NCBI RefSeq assembly: GCF_003122365.1
Contig: NZ_CP029254.1
Span: 4,675,501-4,739,500, forward strand
Origin: Streptomyces spongiicola
GTDB taxonomy: Bacteria; Actinomycetota; Actinomycetes; Streptomycetales; Streptomycetaceae
DNA length: 64,000 nucleotides
Direction of reading: 5' to 3'
Shown: positions 8,854 through 16,127 of the stretch, one piece after another
Layout of the letters: every line of letters starts with the position of its first letter
How positions within the stretch are numbered: position 1 is the stretch's first letter
Program-made: the position numbers and the translations under genes
The notes under the pieces: model-generated
Seen by the model: the letters and a program-made list of their open reading frames with translations, nothing else
Told to the model about the DNA's origin: nothing
The model's database searches: none

Positions 8854-8875
8854 TAGAACGTACGGGTGAACGTTC
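8854..8875 (+). promoter_or_regulatory. Leaderless tetR promoter with autoregulatory operator candidate
   Basis: A -10-like TAGAAC (8854-8859) ends six bases before the GTG start at 8866, consistent with a leaderless transcript. An inverted repeat GAACGT-N8-ACGTTC (8856-8875) covers the -10, start point and first codons, an ideal place for TetR autorepression. Read by eye. Confidence 0.5.
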
Positions 8876-9474
8876 CCCCGGGCCCCCGACGCCGCAACAC
8901 CGCGCCTCCCCGCGAGGAGGTGCTCGCCGCGGCGATGGCGACGATCGCCGAGCAGGGGCTCGACCGGCTGACCATGGCCGGACTCGGCCGTGAGGTCGGA
9001 ATGAGCAGCGGACACCTGCTCTACTACTTCCGCACCAAGGACGAGCTGCTGCTGCGGACCCTGGAGTGGAGCGAGGGGCGGCTCGGCGCCCGGCGGAGCG
9101 CGCTGCTGTCCCGTCCGGCCACCGCGGGCGAGCGGCTCGAGGCGTATGTGGACCTGTACGTTCCCGACGGGCCACGCGACCCGCACTGGATGCTGTGGCT
9201 GGAGGTCTGGAACCGCTCGCAGAGCGCCGACGACGACGCACGCGCCCGGCAGGCGGCCATCGAGGGCGCCTGGCACCGCGATCTCGTCGCCCTGCTCGCC
9301 GAGGGCGTCTCACGCGGCGAGTTCCGCCCCGTCGACCCGGACCGCCATGCCGCGCGGCTGCGTGCCCTGCTCGACGGCTTCAGCGTGCATGTGGCGGTCG
9401 GCATACCGGGCACCGGCCGGGATCAGGTCCTCACCCATGTACGCGAGTTCATCGCCGACTCGCTGCTCCCCTGA
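8866..9474 (+). CDS. TetR/AcrR-family transcriptional regulator
   Basis: 202 aa. Residues about 18-65 form the TetR helix-turn-helix (REEVLAAAMATIAEQGLDRL, then SSGHLLYYFRTKDELL); the C-terminal ligand domain has the TetR_C6/BetI-like pattern (YVPDGPRDPHWMLWLEVW). It sits just after the urease/agmatine deiminase genes, pointing the same way, and probably controls them, itself, or both. Ligand unknown. No Shine-Dalgarno sequence is visible, matching the leaderless promoter proposed upstream. Confidence 0.9.
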   Translation: MNVPPGPRRRNTAPPREEVLAAAMATIAEQGLDRLTMAGLGREVGMSSGHLLYYFRTKDELLLRTLEWSEGRLGARRSALLSRPATAGERLEAYVDLYVPDGPRDPHWMLWLEVWNRSQSADDDARARQAAIEGAWHRDLVALLAEGVSRGEFRPVDPDRHAARLRALLDGFSVHVAVGIPGTGRDQVLTHVREFIADSLLP

Positions 9475-9570
9475 CCGCGGTCCCGTCAGCCGTCAGCCAG
9501 CCGCCCCCTGCCGTCAGCCGCCCCTGCCGTCCGCCCCCGCGGTCGGCGCGCTGCCCGCATACTGAGACCG

Positions 9571-9608
9571 TTGTCCACGCGGGTGCGCATTCATGGCAAA
9601 CTGCCGCT
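9571..9608 (+). promoter_or_regulatory. Possible cimA leader promoter
   Basis: CAAACT at 9597-9602 lies six bases before the GTG of a short leader ORF, which would make that ORF leaderless. TTGTCC at 9571-9576 is a -35-like hexamer, but the spacing (20 bp) is too long, so only the -10 is suggested. Confidence 0.35.
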
Positions 9609-9665
9609 GTGCTCGCATTCGCCATGATTATCGGCAGCAGCGCGCCGGTCCGCAGTGACCGCTGA
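9609..9665 (+). CDS. Candidate cimA leader peptide, 18 aa
   Basis: GTG-started ORF encoding MLAFAMIIGSSAPVRSDR. Residues 7-8 are tandem isoleucine codons ATT ATC; ATT is very rare in Streptomyces, so scarcity of charged Ile-tRNA would stall ribosomes there. CimA makes the precursor of isoleucine, so an Ile-reading leader is the logical control peptide. The ORF lies about 55 bp before an intrinsic terminator. Not known to me from the literature; inference from sequence. Confidence 0.55.
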   Translation: MLAFAMIIGSSAPVRSDR

Positions 9666-9680
9666 CCCGTGGACGGCAAT

Positions 9681-9753
9681 CCCCCGCGGCGGCGGCACCG
9701 TGCCCCAGACCCGCGCGCAGACCTCTCGCACCCGCGAGGGGTTTTTTCGTTTT
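9681..9753 (+). terminator. Attenuator: mutually exclusive antiterminator and intrinsic terminator in the cimA leader
   Basis: The terminator is an 8-bp stem CCTCTCGC (9722-9729) / GCGAGGGG (9734-9741), loop ACCC, followed by T6 CG T4, a U-tract unusual for Streptomyces. The 3' arm can instead pair with CCCCCGCGG at 9681-9689 (nine pairs with one bulged A against 9732-9741), which would disrupt the terminator. It lies between the leader peptide and cimA, so read-through can be conditional. Pairings were found by eye. Confidence 0.65.
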
Positions 9754-9853
9754 ACGGCCCCCCACCCCCGGCCGTAGACGGAGGCGCGCGAAGATGGGGG
9801 CAAGTGGAGCCAGAGCTTCCGGAGCCACTCATCCGACAGGAGTCACAACAGCC

Positions 9854-11479
9854 ATGACCACAGAGGCCACCGACACCGATGGGTACACGGTCCTCGACGA
9901 CGGCTTCCATGTCTTCGACACCACGCTGCGCGACGGAGCGCAGCGCGAGGGCATCAACCTCACCGTCGCGGACAAGCTGACCATCGCCCGGCACCTCGAC
10001 GAGTTCGGCGTGGGCTTCATCGAGGGCGGCTGGCCGGGTGCCAACCCCCGGGACACGGAGTTCTTCGCCCGGGCCCGACAGGAGATCGACTTCCGGCACG
10101 CCCAGCTCGTCGCCTTCGGCGCCACCCGCCGCCCGAATGCCGTCGCCGCCGATGACCCGCAGGTCAAGGCGCTGCTGGAGTCCGGCGCCCAGGTGATCAC
10201 CCTGGTGGCCAAGTCCCACGACCGCCATGTCGAACTGGCCCTGCGCACCACCCTCGACGAGAACCTGGAGATGGTCCGCGACACCGTCTCCCATCTGCGC
10301 TCGCACGGCCGGCGGGTGTTCGTCGACTGCGAGCACTTCTTCGACGGCTACCGGGCCAACCCCGCCTACGCGAAGGCGGTCGTCCGCACCGCCCACGAGG
10401 CGGGTGCCGACGTGGTCATCCTCTGCGACACCAACGGAGGCATGCTGCCCGCCCAGGTCCAGGCGGTCGTCGCCACCGTCCTCGCCGACACCGGCGCGCG
10501 CCTCGGCATCCACGCCCAGGACGACACCGGATGCGCCGTGGCGAACACGCTCGCCGCCGTCGACGCGGGTGCCACGCACGTGCAGTGCACAGCCAACGGC
10601 TACGGGGAGCGCGTCGGAAACGCCAACCTCTTCCCGGTCGTGGCGGCACTGGAGCTGAAGTACGGCAAGCAGGTGCTGCCTCCCGGCGCGCTGCGGGAGA
10701 TGACCCGGATCTCGCACGCCATCGCCGAGGTCGTCAACCTGACACCATCCACCCATCAGCCCTACGTGGGTGTCTCCGCCTTCGCCCACAAGGCCGGACT
10801 GCACGCCTCCGCGATCAAGGTCGACCCGGATCTGTACCAGCACATCGATCCCGAGCAGGTCGGCAACACCATGCGGATGCTGGTCTCCGACATGGCGGGC
10901 CGCGCCTCCGTCGAACTCAAGGGCAGGGAGCTGGGTGTCGACCTCGGCGGTGACCGGGAGCTCGTCGGGCGGGTCGTCGAGCGCGTCAAGGAGCGCGAAC
11001 TGCGCGGCTACACGTACGAGGCGGCCGACGCCTCCTTCGAGCTGCTGCTGCGCGCGGAGGCGGATGGGCGTGTGCTCGGCTACTTCCGCACCGAGTCCTG
11101 GCGGGTCATCGTCGAGGACCGCCCCGACGGCAGCCACGCCAACGAGGCCACGGTGAAACTGTGGGCCAAGGGCGAGCGCATCGTCGCGACCGCCGAGGGG
11201 AACGGCCCCGTCAACGCGCTGGACCGGGCGATGCGGGTGGGTCTGGAGCGGATCTACCCCCAGCTCGCCAAGCTGGAGCTGGTCGACTACCGCGTACGCA
11301 TCCTCGAGGGCCGGCACGGCACGGGCTCGACCACCCGGGTGCTGACCACCACCGGCGACGGCACCGGTGAGTGGTCCACGGTGGGAGTGGGCGACAACAT
11401 CATCGCCGCTTCCTGGCAGGCCCTGGAGGACGCCTACACCTACGGACTGCTGCGCGCGGGCGTCGAGCCCGCGGAGTAG
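9854..11479 (+). CDS. cimA: Citramalate synthase
   Basis: Condenses pyruvate and acetyl-CoA to (R)-citramalate, the threonine-independent entry to isoleucine (2-oxobutyrate). The 541-residue enzyme has the HMGL/isopropylmalate-synthase motif FDTTLRDGAQREG (residues 21-33), the metal-binding helix ending in KAGLHASAIKVD, and a C-terminal LeuA-type allosteric dimerisation domain (from about residue 405, STVGVGDNIIAASW near the end). The ATG at 9854 follows AGGAG; the frame extends further upstream without conserved sequence. Expression is probably set by the attenuator in its leader. 2-Isopropylmalate synthase is the closest alternative, but the length and domain pattern fit CimA. Confidence 0.88.
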   Translation: MTTEATDTDGYTVLDDGFHVFDTTLRDGAQREGINLTVADKLTIARHLDEFGVGFIEGGWPGANPRDTEFFARARQEIDFRHAQLVAFGATRRPNAVAADDPQVKALLESGAQVITLVAKSHDRHVELALRTTLDENLEMVRDTVSHLRSHGRRVFVDCEHFFDGYRANPAYAKAVVRTAHEAGADVVILCDTNGGMLPAQVQAVVATVLADTGARLGIHAQDDTGCAVANTLAAVDAGATHVQCTANGYGERVGNANLFPVVAALELKYGKQVLPPGALREMTRISHAIAEVVNLTPSTHQPYVGVSAFAHKAGLHASAIKVDPDLYQHIDPEQVGNTMRMLVSDMAGRASVELKGRELGVDLGGDRELVGRVVERVKERELRGYTYEAADASFELLLRAEADGRVLGYFRTESWRVIVEDRPDGSHANEATVKLWAKGERIVATAEGNGPVNALDRAMRVGLERIYPQLAKLELVDYRVRILEGRHGTGSTTRVLTTTGDGTGEWSTVGVGDNIIAASWQALEDAYTYGLLRAGVEPAE

Positions 11480-11614
11480 CGCCCCGGTCGGCGGACCCTC
11501 CGCCGCCCCGCCGGGGGCCCCGGCCCGTCGCCGGGCCCCCGGCGCGGTACCGGCCGCCGGCGGCGTCACCAGGGACGATGTCCTCTTTCGCGGTGTTCGG
11601 GTAGCTTCGATGCT

Positions 11615-12940
11615 ATGAGGACCAGGCCGTTCGCCCTGCTGTCCGCCCTCGCCGGGCTGGCGCTCCTGCTGCTGCTGGCCCTGGCCCCCGGCGCGGGCGC
11701 CCGGACCACGGGCGTCTCCGACGCCGCCGCCGCACTGAAGCAGGACCCGGTCTATGTCGACCCGGCCGCCCGCGCCCAGCTGTCCCCGGCTGAGGAGCAG
11801 GCCCTCGAGCAGCGGATCGTCAACGCGGACAAGCCCGTGTTCGTCGCAGTCCTGCCCGAGAGCGGGCAGTTCCCCGCGGACAGCGTGCTCCGCGATCTGC
11901 GCACCGCCACCGGGATCACCGGGCTGTACGGCGTCCGCCTCGGCGACCGCTTCGACGCGGGCGCCGACGGCACCGTGATGCCGCGGAACGCGGTGCGCAA
12001 CATCGTCTCCGGGGTGAACACCCCGGGCGCGGACGCCGCCACACAGCTCGGCAACTTCGTCGACCAGGCGCTCCCGACCGTCCGCGGCAGCGCACCGGCG
12101 TCCTGGAGCGACGGGTCCGCCACCGCCGGCGCCGACACGGGTTCGCTGATCGCCGTCGGCGCCGTGCTCCTCGCGGGCGGGGCCGGCGCCTACGCCGTGG
12201 TCCGCCGCAACCGCCGCCGCAGGGCCGAGGAGGAGCGGGTCGCGCTGGACAAGCTGCGGGTGGTCGTCGACGAGGACATCACCGCCTACGGCGAGGAACT
12301 GGACCGGCTGGACTTCCACCCGTCCGAGCCGGGCGCCGACGACGCGATGCGCGCCGACTACGAACGCGCCCTGGACTCCTACGAGGAGGCCAAGGCCGCC
12401 ATGGCGGCAGCGGAGCACCCCCATGACGTGCGGGTGGTCACCGGCGCACTGGAGGAGGGCCGCTTCGCGCTGGCGGTACTGGCCGCGCGCAGGGAGAACG
12501 CCCCGCTGCCGGAGCGCCGCGCCCCGTGCTTCTTCGACCCGCGCCACGGCCCGTCCACGACCGACACGAGCTGGACACCGGCGGCCGGCGCCCCCCGCGA
12601 GGTGCCCGTATGCGCCGCCGACGCGGCCCGCCTCCAGGACGGCGAGGAGCCCATGACCCGGACCGTGGAGACCGAGTCCGGCCGCCGCCCGTACTGGGAG
12701 GCCGGACCCGCCTACGGGCCCTGGGCGGGCGGATACTTCGGCGGCGCGCTGCTGCCCGGCCTGCTCGCAGGCACGCTGCTGGGCAGTGCCCTGGCCACCC
12801 CGGCGTACGGCGCCGAGTACGGCGGCGGGGACTTCGGCGGCGGCGACTTCTCCGGAGCGGACTTCGACTCCTCCGACTTCGGCGGCGGCTTCGGCGACTG
12901 GGGTTCCGGCGGCGGCTTCGACGCGGGCGGTGGTTTCTGA
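11615..12940 (+). CDS. Secreted/membrane protein with Gly-Asp-rich tail, unknown function
   Basis: 441 aa. Residues 1-29 form a signal peptide or membrane anchor (SALAGLALLLLLALAPGAGA); a TPM-like luminal segment follows (about 30-170); residues about 176-195 are a transmembrane helix (LIAVGAVLLAGGAGAYAVV) followed by a basic stop-transfer RRNRRRR. The cytoplasmic part is coiled-coil-like, then a second hydrophobic stretch near residue 370-385, and the C-terminus is a Gly/Asp/Phe-rich repeat (GGGDFGGGDF, SGADF). Its stop overlaps the start of the DUF1876 gene (TGATG), so they are coupled. I do not know its function. Confidence 0.8.
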   Translation: MRTRPFALLSALAGLALLLLLALAPGAGARTTGVSDAAAALKQDPVYVDPAARAQLSPAEEQALEQRIVNADKPVFVAVLPESGQFPADSVLRDLRTATGITGLYGVRLGDRFDAGADGTVMPRNAVRNIVSGVNTPGADAATQLGNFVDQALPTVRGSAPASWSDGSATAGADTGSLIAVGAVLLAGGAGAYAVVRRNRRRRAEEERVALDKLRVVVDEDITAYGEELDRLDFHPSEPGADDAMRADYERALDSYEEAKAAMAAAEHPHDVRVVTGALEEGRFALAVLAARRENAPLPERRAPCFFDPRHGPSTTDTSWTPAAGAPREVPVCAADAARLQDGEEPMTRTVETESGRRPYWEAGPAYGPWAGGYFGGALLPGLLAGTLLGSALATPAYGAEYGGGDFGGGDFSGADFDSSDFGGGFGDWGSGGGFDAGGGF

Positions 12941-13212
12941 TGCGCACCAAGAAGTGGAACGTCGAGATCGTCATCACCGAGAGTGACCGCACCACCCAGG
13001 CCGAGGCACGGCTGCGGGGGCAGCACGCGGAGCTGTACGTCGGCGAGGGCACGGCCCACCGCAACCGCGCGGACCGGGACATCCCCCATATCGGCGATGA
13101 ACTGGCGGTGGCGCGGGCCCTGAACGGAGTGAGCCACTCGCTGCTGCACGAGGTGGCCACGGAGATCGAGTCCCGCACGGGCGAGCCGGTCCGCCACCTG
13201 CGCGAAGGCTGA
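12940..13212 (+). CDS. DUF1876 protein (dsRBD-fold-like)
   Basis: 90 aa; starts MRTKKWNVEIVITESDRTTQ and contains NRADRDIPHIGDELAVARAL, the pattern of the DUF1876 family of small actinobacterial proteins. Structures in this family resemble double-stranded-RNA-binding or hibernation-type alpha/beta folds; function is unproven. Its start overlaps the stop of the upstream membrane-protein gene, so the two are made together. Confidence 0.8.
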   Translation: MRTKKWNVEIVITESDRTTQAEARLRGQHAELYVGEGTAHRNRADRDIPHIGDELAVARALNGVSHSLLHEVATEIESRTGEPVRHLREG

Positions 13213-13254
13213 ACCGCCGGCCCGGGCAGGCGCGAGTCCCGTGCCTTTCCCGGC

Positions 13255-13536
13255 GTACCGGCACCTGTCATGGGCGTGCCCGCGCCTCTCCCGGCGTACC
13301 GGCACCTGTCATGGGCGTGCCCGCGCCTCCCCGGGCGTACCGGCACCTGTCATGGGCGTGCCCGCGCCTCCCCGGGCGTACCGGCACCTGTCATGGGCGT
13401 GCCCGCGCCTCCCCGGGCGTACCGGCACCTGTCATGGGCGTGCCCGCGCCTCCCCGGGCGTACCGGCACCTGTCATGGGCGTGCCCGCGCCTCTCCCGGC
13501 GTCCCCGCACCTGTCATGGGCGTGCCCGCGCCGGTC
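13255..13536. repeat. 41-bp minisatellite, about seven copies
   Basis: Units begin at 13255, 13296, 13337, 13378, 13419, 13460 and a degenerate one at 13501, exactly 41 bp apart. Each contains CACCTGTCATGGGCGTGCCC. There are no unique spacers, so it is not CRISPR. All three + frames are open through it because 41 is not a multiple of three, giving false long ORFs. The rest of the 13213-13819 gap holds no gene I can support. Confidence 0.9.
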
Positions 13537-13819
13537 AAAGCCGCGTGTGCGGACTGTGGGCCCCGCGCCTTCCGGGACGTGCTCGCGCCCCGGTCGGGCC
13601 TCTCCTCGGCGCGGGGTCTCCCGCACCGCACCCGCGCGCGTCACCACGGAGCGGCTCCGTTCGGTGACGCGACCGGTGCGAAGCGTAGTCAGGATGGCGC
13701 GATCCCCTCTTGAGACGGCCTTGCGACTGCAAAAGACTGAGTCATGTGCCGCGACGGGCGTCCGCCCGTACGGGGGCGGCGGCACTCCACTCGTACCGGC
13801 CGACCGAGGAGGCCCCCGT

Positions 13820-14347
13820 ATGCCCGCACCCGGGACGCGACGCACCGGATACCCCATCACCCTGGCCGACGGCACACTCACCCGGACGAGGGAGGCGGCC
13901 CCCGCCGACCTCGGTCCGGTCCAGGCGCTCCACCGCCGCTGCTCGGTCGGCACCCGCGCCATGCGCTATCACGCGGGGACGCCCGGACTGTCCGCGGCCG
14001 GCTGGCGGCTGCTGTGCGATCCGCAGCGCGGCACCACCCTCGTCACCGCCACCGCCCAGCGCGCGGACCGCATCATCGCCATGACCAACGTCATGCGCAC
14101 CGACCGGCGGGGCGTCGGGGAGTTCGCCGTGCTGATCGAGGACGCCTGGCAGTCCAAGGGGCTGGGTACGGCGCTCGCCGCCCACGCGGCCGAGGTCGCC
14201 CGGAGGATCGGGCTGCACACCCTGACCGCGGCGGTCGCCGCGGTCAACACCCCGATGCTCCATGTACTGGCGAGCCTCGACGCCCCGGCCGCCCATGTCA
14301 CCGGCCCGGTGGTCGACATCGAGATACCACTGCGGCGAGGGTGGTGA
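13820..14347 (+). CDS. GNAT-family N-acetyltransferase
   Basis: 175 aa; ATG after GAGGAGG. The GNAT core is seen as GVGEFAVLIEDAWQSKGLGT (beta4 and the acetyl-CoA pyrophosphate loop, here KGLGT), preceded by AMTNVMRTDRRG. The N-terminus (PITLADGTLTRTREAAPADL) resembles the GNAT domain found alone or fused in protein lysine acetyltransferases of actinobacteria. Substrate unknown; stands alone between the minisatellite and yceI. Confidence 0.8.
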   Translation: MPAPGTRRTGYPITLADGTLTRTREAAPADLGPVQALHRRCSVGTRAMRYHAGTPGLSAAGWRLLCDPQRGTTLVTATAQRADRIIAMTNVMRTDRRGVGEFAVLIEDAWQSKGLGTALAAHAAEVARRIGLHTLTAAVAAVNTPMLHVLASLDAPAAHVTGPVVDIEIPLRRGW

Positions 14348-14519
14348 CCGTCCCGTCCGGTCGCGGCCCGGAACCCGGTGCGCGCCGGGCGGGTGCACGC
14401 CCGGCGCGGGGGACCCCGGTGCCGAGCGGCCGCGCCCGAGGGGGCGGGGTTCGTCCGGGCGGGGAGCCCCCGCCCGGGCGGATCCAGGGGGACGGGGGCT
14501 CGTGGCGAGGCGGGCGCGG

Positions 14520-15146
14520 TCAGGCTGTCTGCCTGATCGCCGAGATGTCGAAGGTGAGCTTCACCTTGTCGCTGACCATCACGCCGCCGGTCTCCAGCGC
14601 CGCGTTCCAGGTCAGGCCCCAGTCGGAGCGCAGGATCTCGGCGCTGCCCTCGAAGCCGACGCGCTCGTTGCCGTAGACGTCGGTCGCCGTGCCGTGGAAC
14701 TCCAGGTCGATGGAGAGCGGGCGGGTGACGTCCTTGATGGTGAGATCGCCGCTGATCCGGTAGTTCTCGCCGTCGAGCCGCTCGGCCCGGTTGGACCGGA
14801 AGGACATCACCGGGAACGTCTCGGCGTCGAAGAAGTCGCCGCTGCGCAGGTGGCCGTCACGGTCGGCGATGCCGGTGTCGATGCTGGCGATCCTGACGTC
14901 GATGGCCGCGCTGGAGCGGGAGGGGTCGGTGCCGTCCAGGTGCAGCGTGCCTTCGTGGTCGCCGAACGTGCCGCGGACGTTTGTGACCATGGCGTGGCGA
15001 ACGGTGAAGCCGATGCTGCTGTGGGCGGGGTCGACGGTGTAGGTGCCGGTCAGCGCGGCCGGGGCCGGTCCCGTCGCGTGCGCGGCGGTGGCAGTGCCCG
15101 TGGCGGTGCCGGTGACGGTGGAGGTCTTGCGGTTGAACAGGCCCAT
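14520..15146 (-). CDS. YceI-family lipid/isoprenoid-binding protein
   Basis: 208 aa; start ATG preceded by GAGGAGCAG. The domain starts at GTYTVDPAHSSIGFTVRHAM and shows the YceI landmarks SIDTGIADRDGHLRSGDFF and GDLTIKDVTRPLSIDLEFHG. YceI proteins are lipocalin-like barrels that bind polyisoprenoids. There is a Thr/Ala-rich N-terminal segment but no clear signal peptide, so this one may be cytosolic. Faces a strong promoter with two palindromes upstream, suggesting tight control, probably by a MarR-type repressor. Confidence 0.88.
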   Translation of the reverse strand: MGLFNRKTSTVTGTATGTATAAHATGPAPAALTGTYTVDPAHSSIGFTVRHAMVTNVRGTFGDHEGTLHLDGTDPSRSSAAIDVRIASIDTGIADRDGHLRSGDFFDAETFPVMSFRSNRAERLDGENYRISGDLTIKDVTRPLSIDLEFHGTATDVYGNERVGFEGSAEILRSDWGLTWNAALETGGVMVSDKVKLTFDISAIRQTA

Positions 15147-15199
15147 GATCTGCTCCTCGGGGGCGTGGTCGGGCGGGGCGGTGGCCTTCCCGGCCACTC

Positions 15200-15251
15200 G
15201 TTGAACCTTCAACGACATTCAGCATAGAACCATTCCCGTTCAAAGTTCAAC
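15200..15251 (-). promoter_or_regulatory. yceI promoter with paired TTGAA/TTCAA operators
   Basis: On the minus strand a -35 TTGAAC (15245-15250) and -10 TATGCT (15221-15226) are 18 bp apart. The perfect palindrome GTTGAA-CC-TTCAAC (15200-15213) lies at the start point, and a second GTTCAAAGTTCAAC (15238-15251) covers the -35. This arrangement is typical of repression by MarR-family proteins; the regulator is not encoded next to it. Confidence 0.65.
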
Positions 15252-16127
15252 TTCTTTGGCCGGTCCGGATCGCCCCACGGCGCGCACTCCCGCGCCAGGC
15301 GCCCACCGGGGTGCGGCGGGGCGTCTGCGCCTGCGGCACTCCGAACGGCACTCCGAACGGCACTCCGAACGGCACTCCGAACGGCACTCCGAACGGCGCC
15401 CCGAGCAGCGGATCGGCCGCCATCCCGAACGGCGGTTCGGCCGGCGCATGGGCCCGGCCGCTTCCCGGGCCGCCCTCTCCCGGGCCGCCCCTTCCCGGCC
15501 CCGTCGCCCGTGCCCCCGCGGTCCGGCCAGGGGACCGATCCGGTGAACTCGTCGTACGAGTGCTTCCCGGCCCCCGGTGCCTCCCGGCGGTCGGCGGCGG
15601 CCCCTGCGCGCACTCGGGGCCGGCTGGAGGCCCTCGACAACGCGGAGTTCCGCCGGCCGGCCGCGGCCCGCCCGCCCGGACCCGCCGCGGCGGACTCCCG
15701 GCAGGCTGCCGCGGCGGTTCTGCCGACCCTCGTCTCCGCGGTGCCGGCGCCGCGGCGGGCGTCCACCCGGGCCCGCGGACTTCACGACGGCGAACCCGCG
15801 TGCTCCGGAACGCCGTTGGAGCGCGGCCGCGACCGGCCGGTGCGCCGGGTCCCGGAGCCCGGCCCCGCGGCGGGAGTGCCTGGGCGCCGGCCGCCGCCCC
15901 GGGACGCGCCGCGCTCCCGAAGCATCCGTGAACATCAGGTGCCGTACATTGCCGTGAGGTGGCCACCGCTCGACGTCATTGTCGGACCACGACAAATCTC
16001 AAGGGCGTTCAACTGGTAGTTCACCTGTGGTGCCAAACGGTTCTGTGTGGGGCTCACAGCAGAACGGGCGCGAGACTGTACGGAGTCAACGGCAGGATTT
16101 TCTCGGTCGGCTCCGTAGGGTTCGTAC
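15252..16127. other. Non-coding region before accB with a 12-bp repeat array and palindromes
   Basis: No supported gene. Five exact copies of CGGCACTCCGAA (15334-15393) plus a degenerate one form an array. Near accB are TTGTCG-N5-CGACAA (15979-15995) and a hairpin GTTCTGTG ... CACAGCAGAAC (about 16038-16066); these could be operator or leader structures for accB. The region's long open frames on both strands look like high-GC artefacts. Confidence 0.5.

Noticed and set aside
9571..9760. T-box riboswitch upstream of cimA
   Set aside because: No T-box sequence (UGGN-type AGGGUGGNACCGCG) could be found; the short Ile-containing ORF fits peptide attenuation better.
9752..12547. 931-aa open frame on the minus strand opposite cimA and the membrane protein gene
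   Set aside because: Antisense shadow; spans two real genes and an intergenic gap.
13255..13536. Possible CRISPR array
   Set aside because: Head-to-tail 41-bp repeats without unique spacers and no cas genes.
13241..14347. 368-aa + frame starting in the minisatellite
   Set aside because: Its first part is translated 41-bp repeat that is open in all three frames; the true GNAT start is at 13820 with a ribosome binding site.
15247..15966. Minus-strand ORF with GVPF repeats before accB
   Set aside because: Repeats come from a 12-bp DNA array; all frames are open there and no start site or domain is visible.
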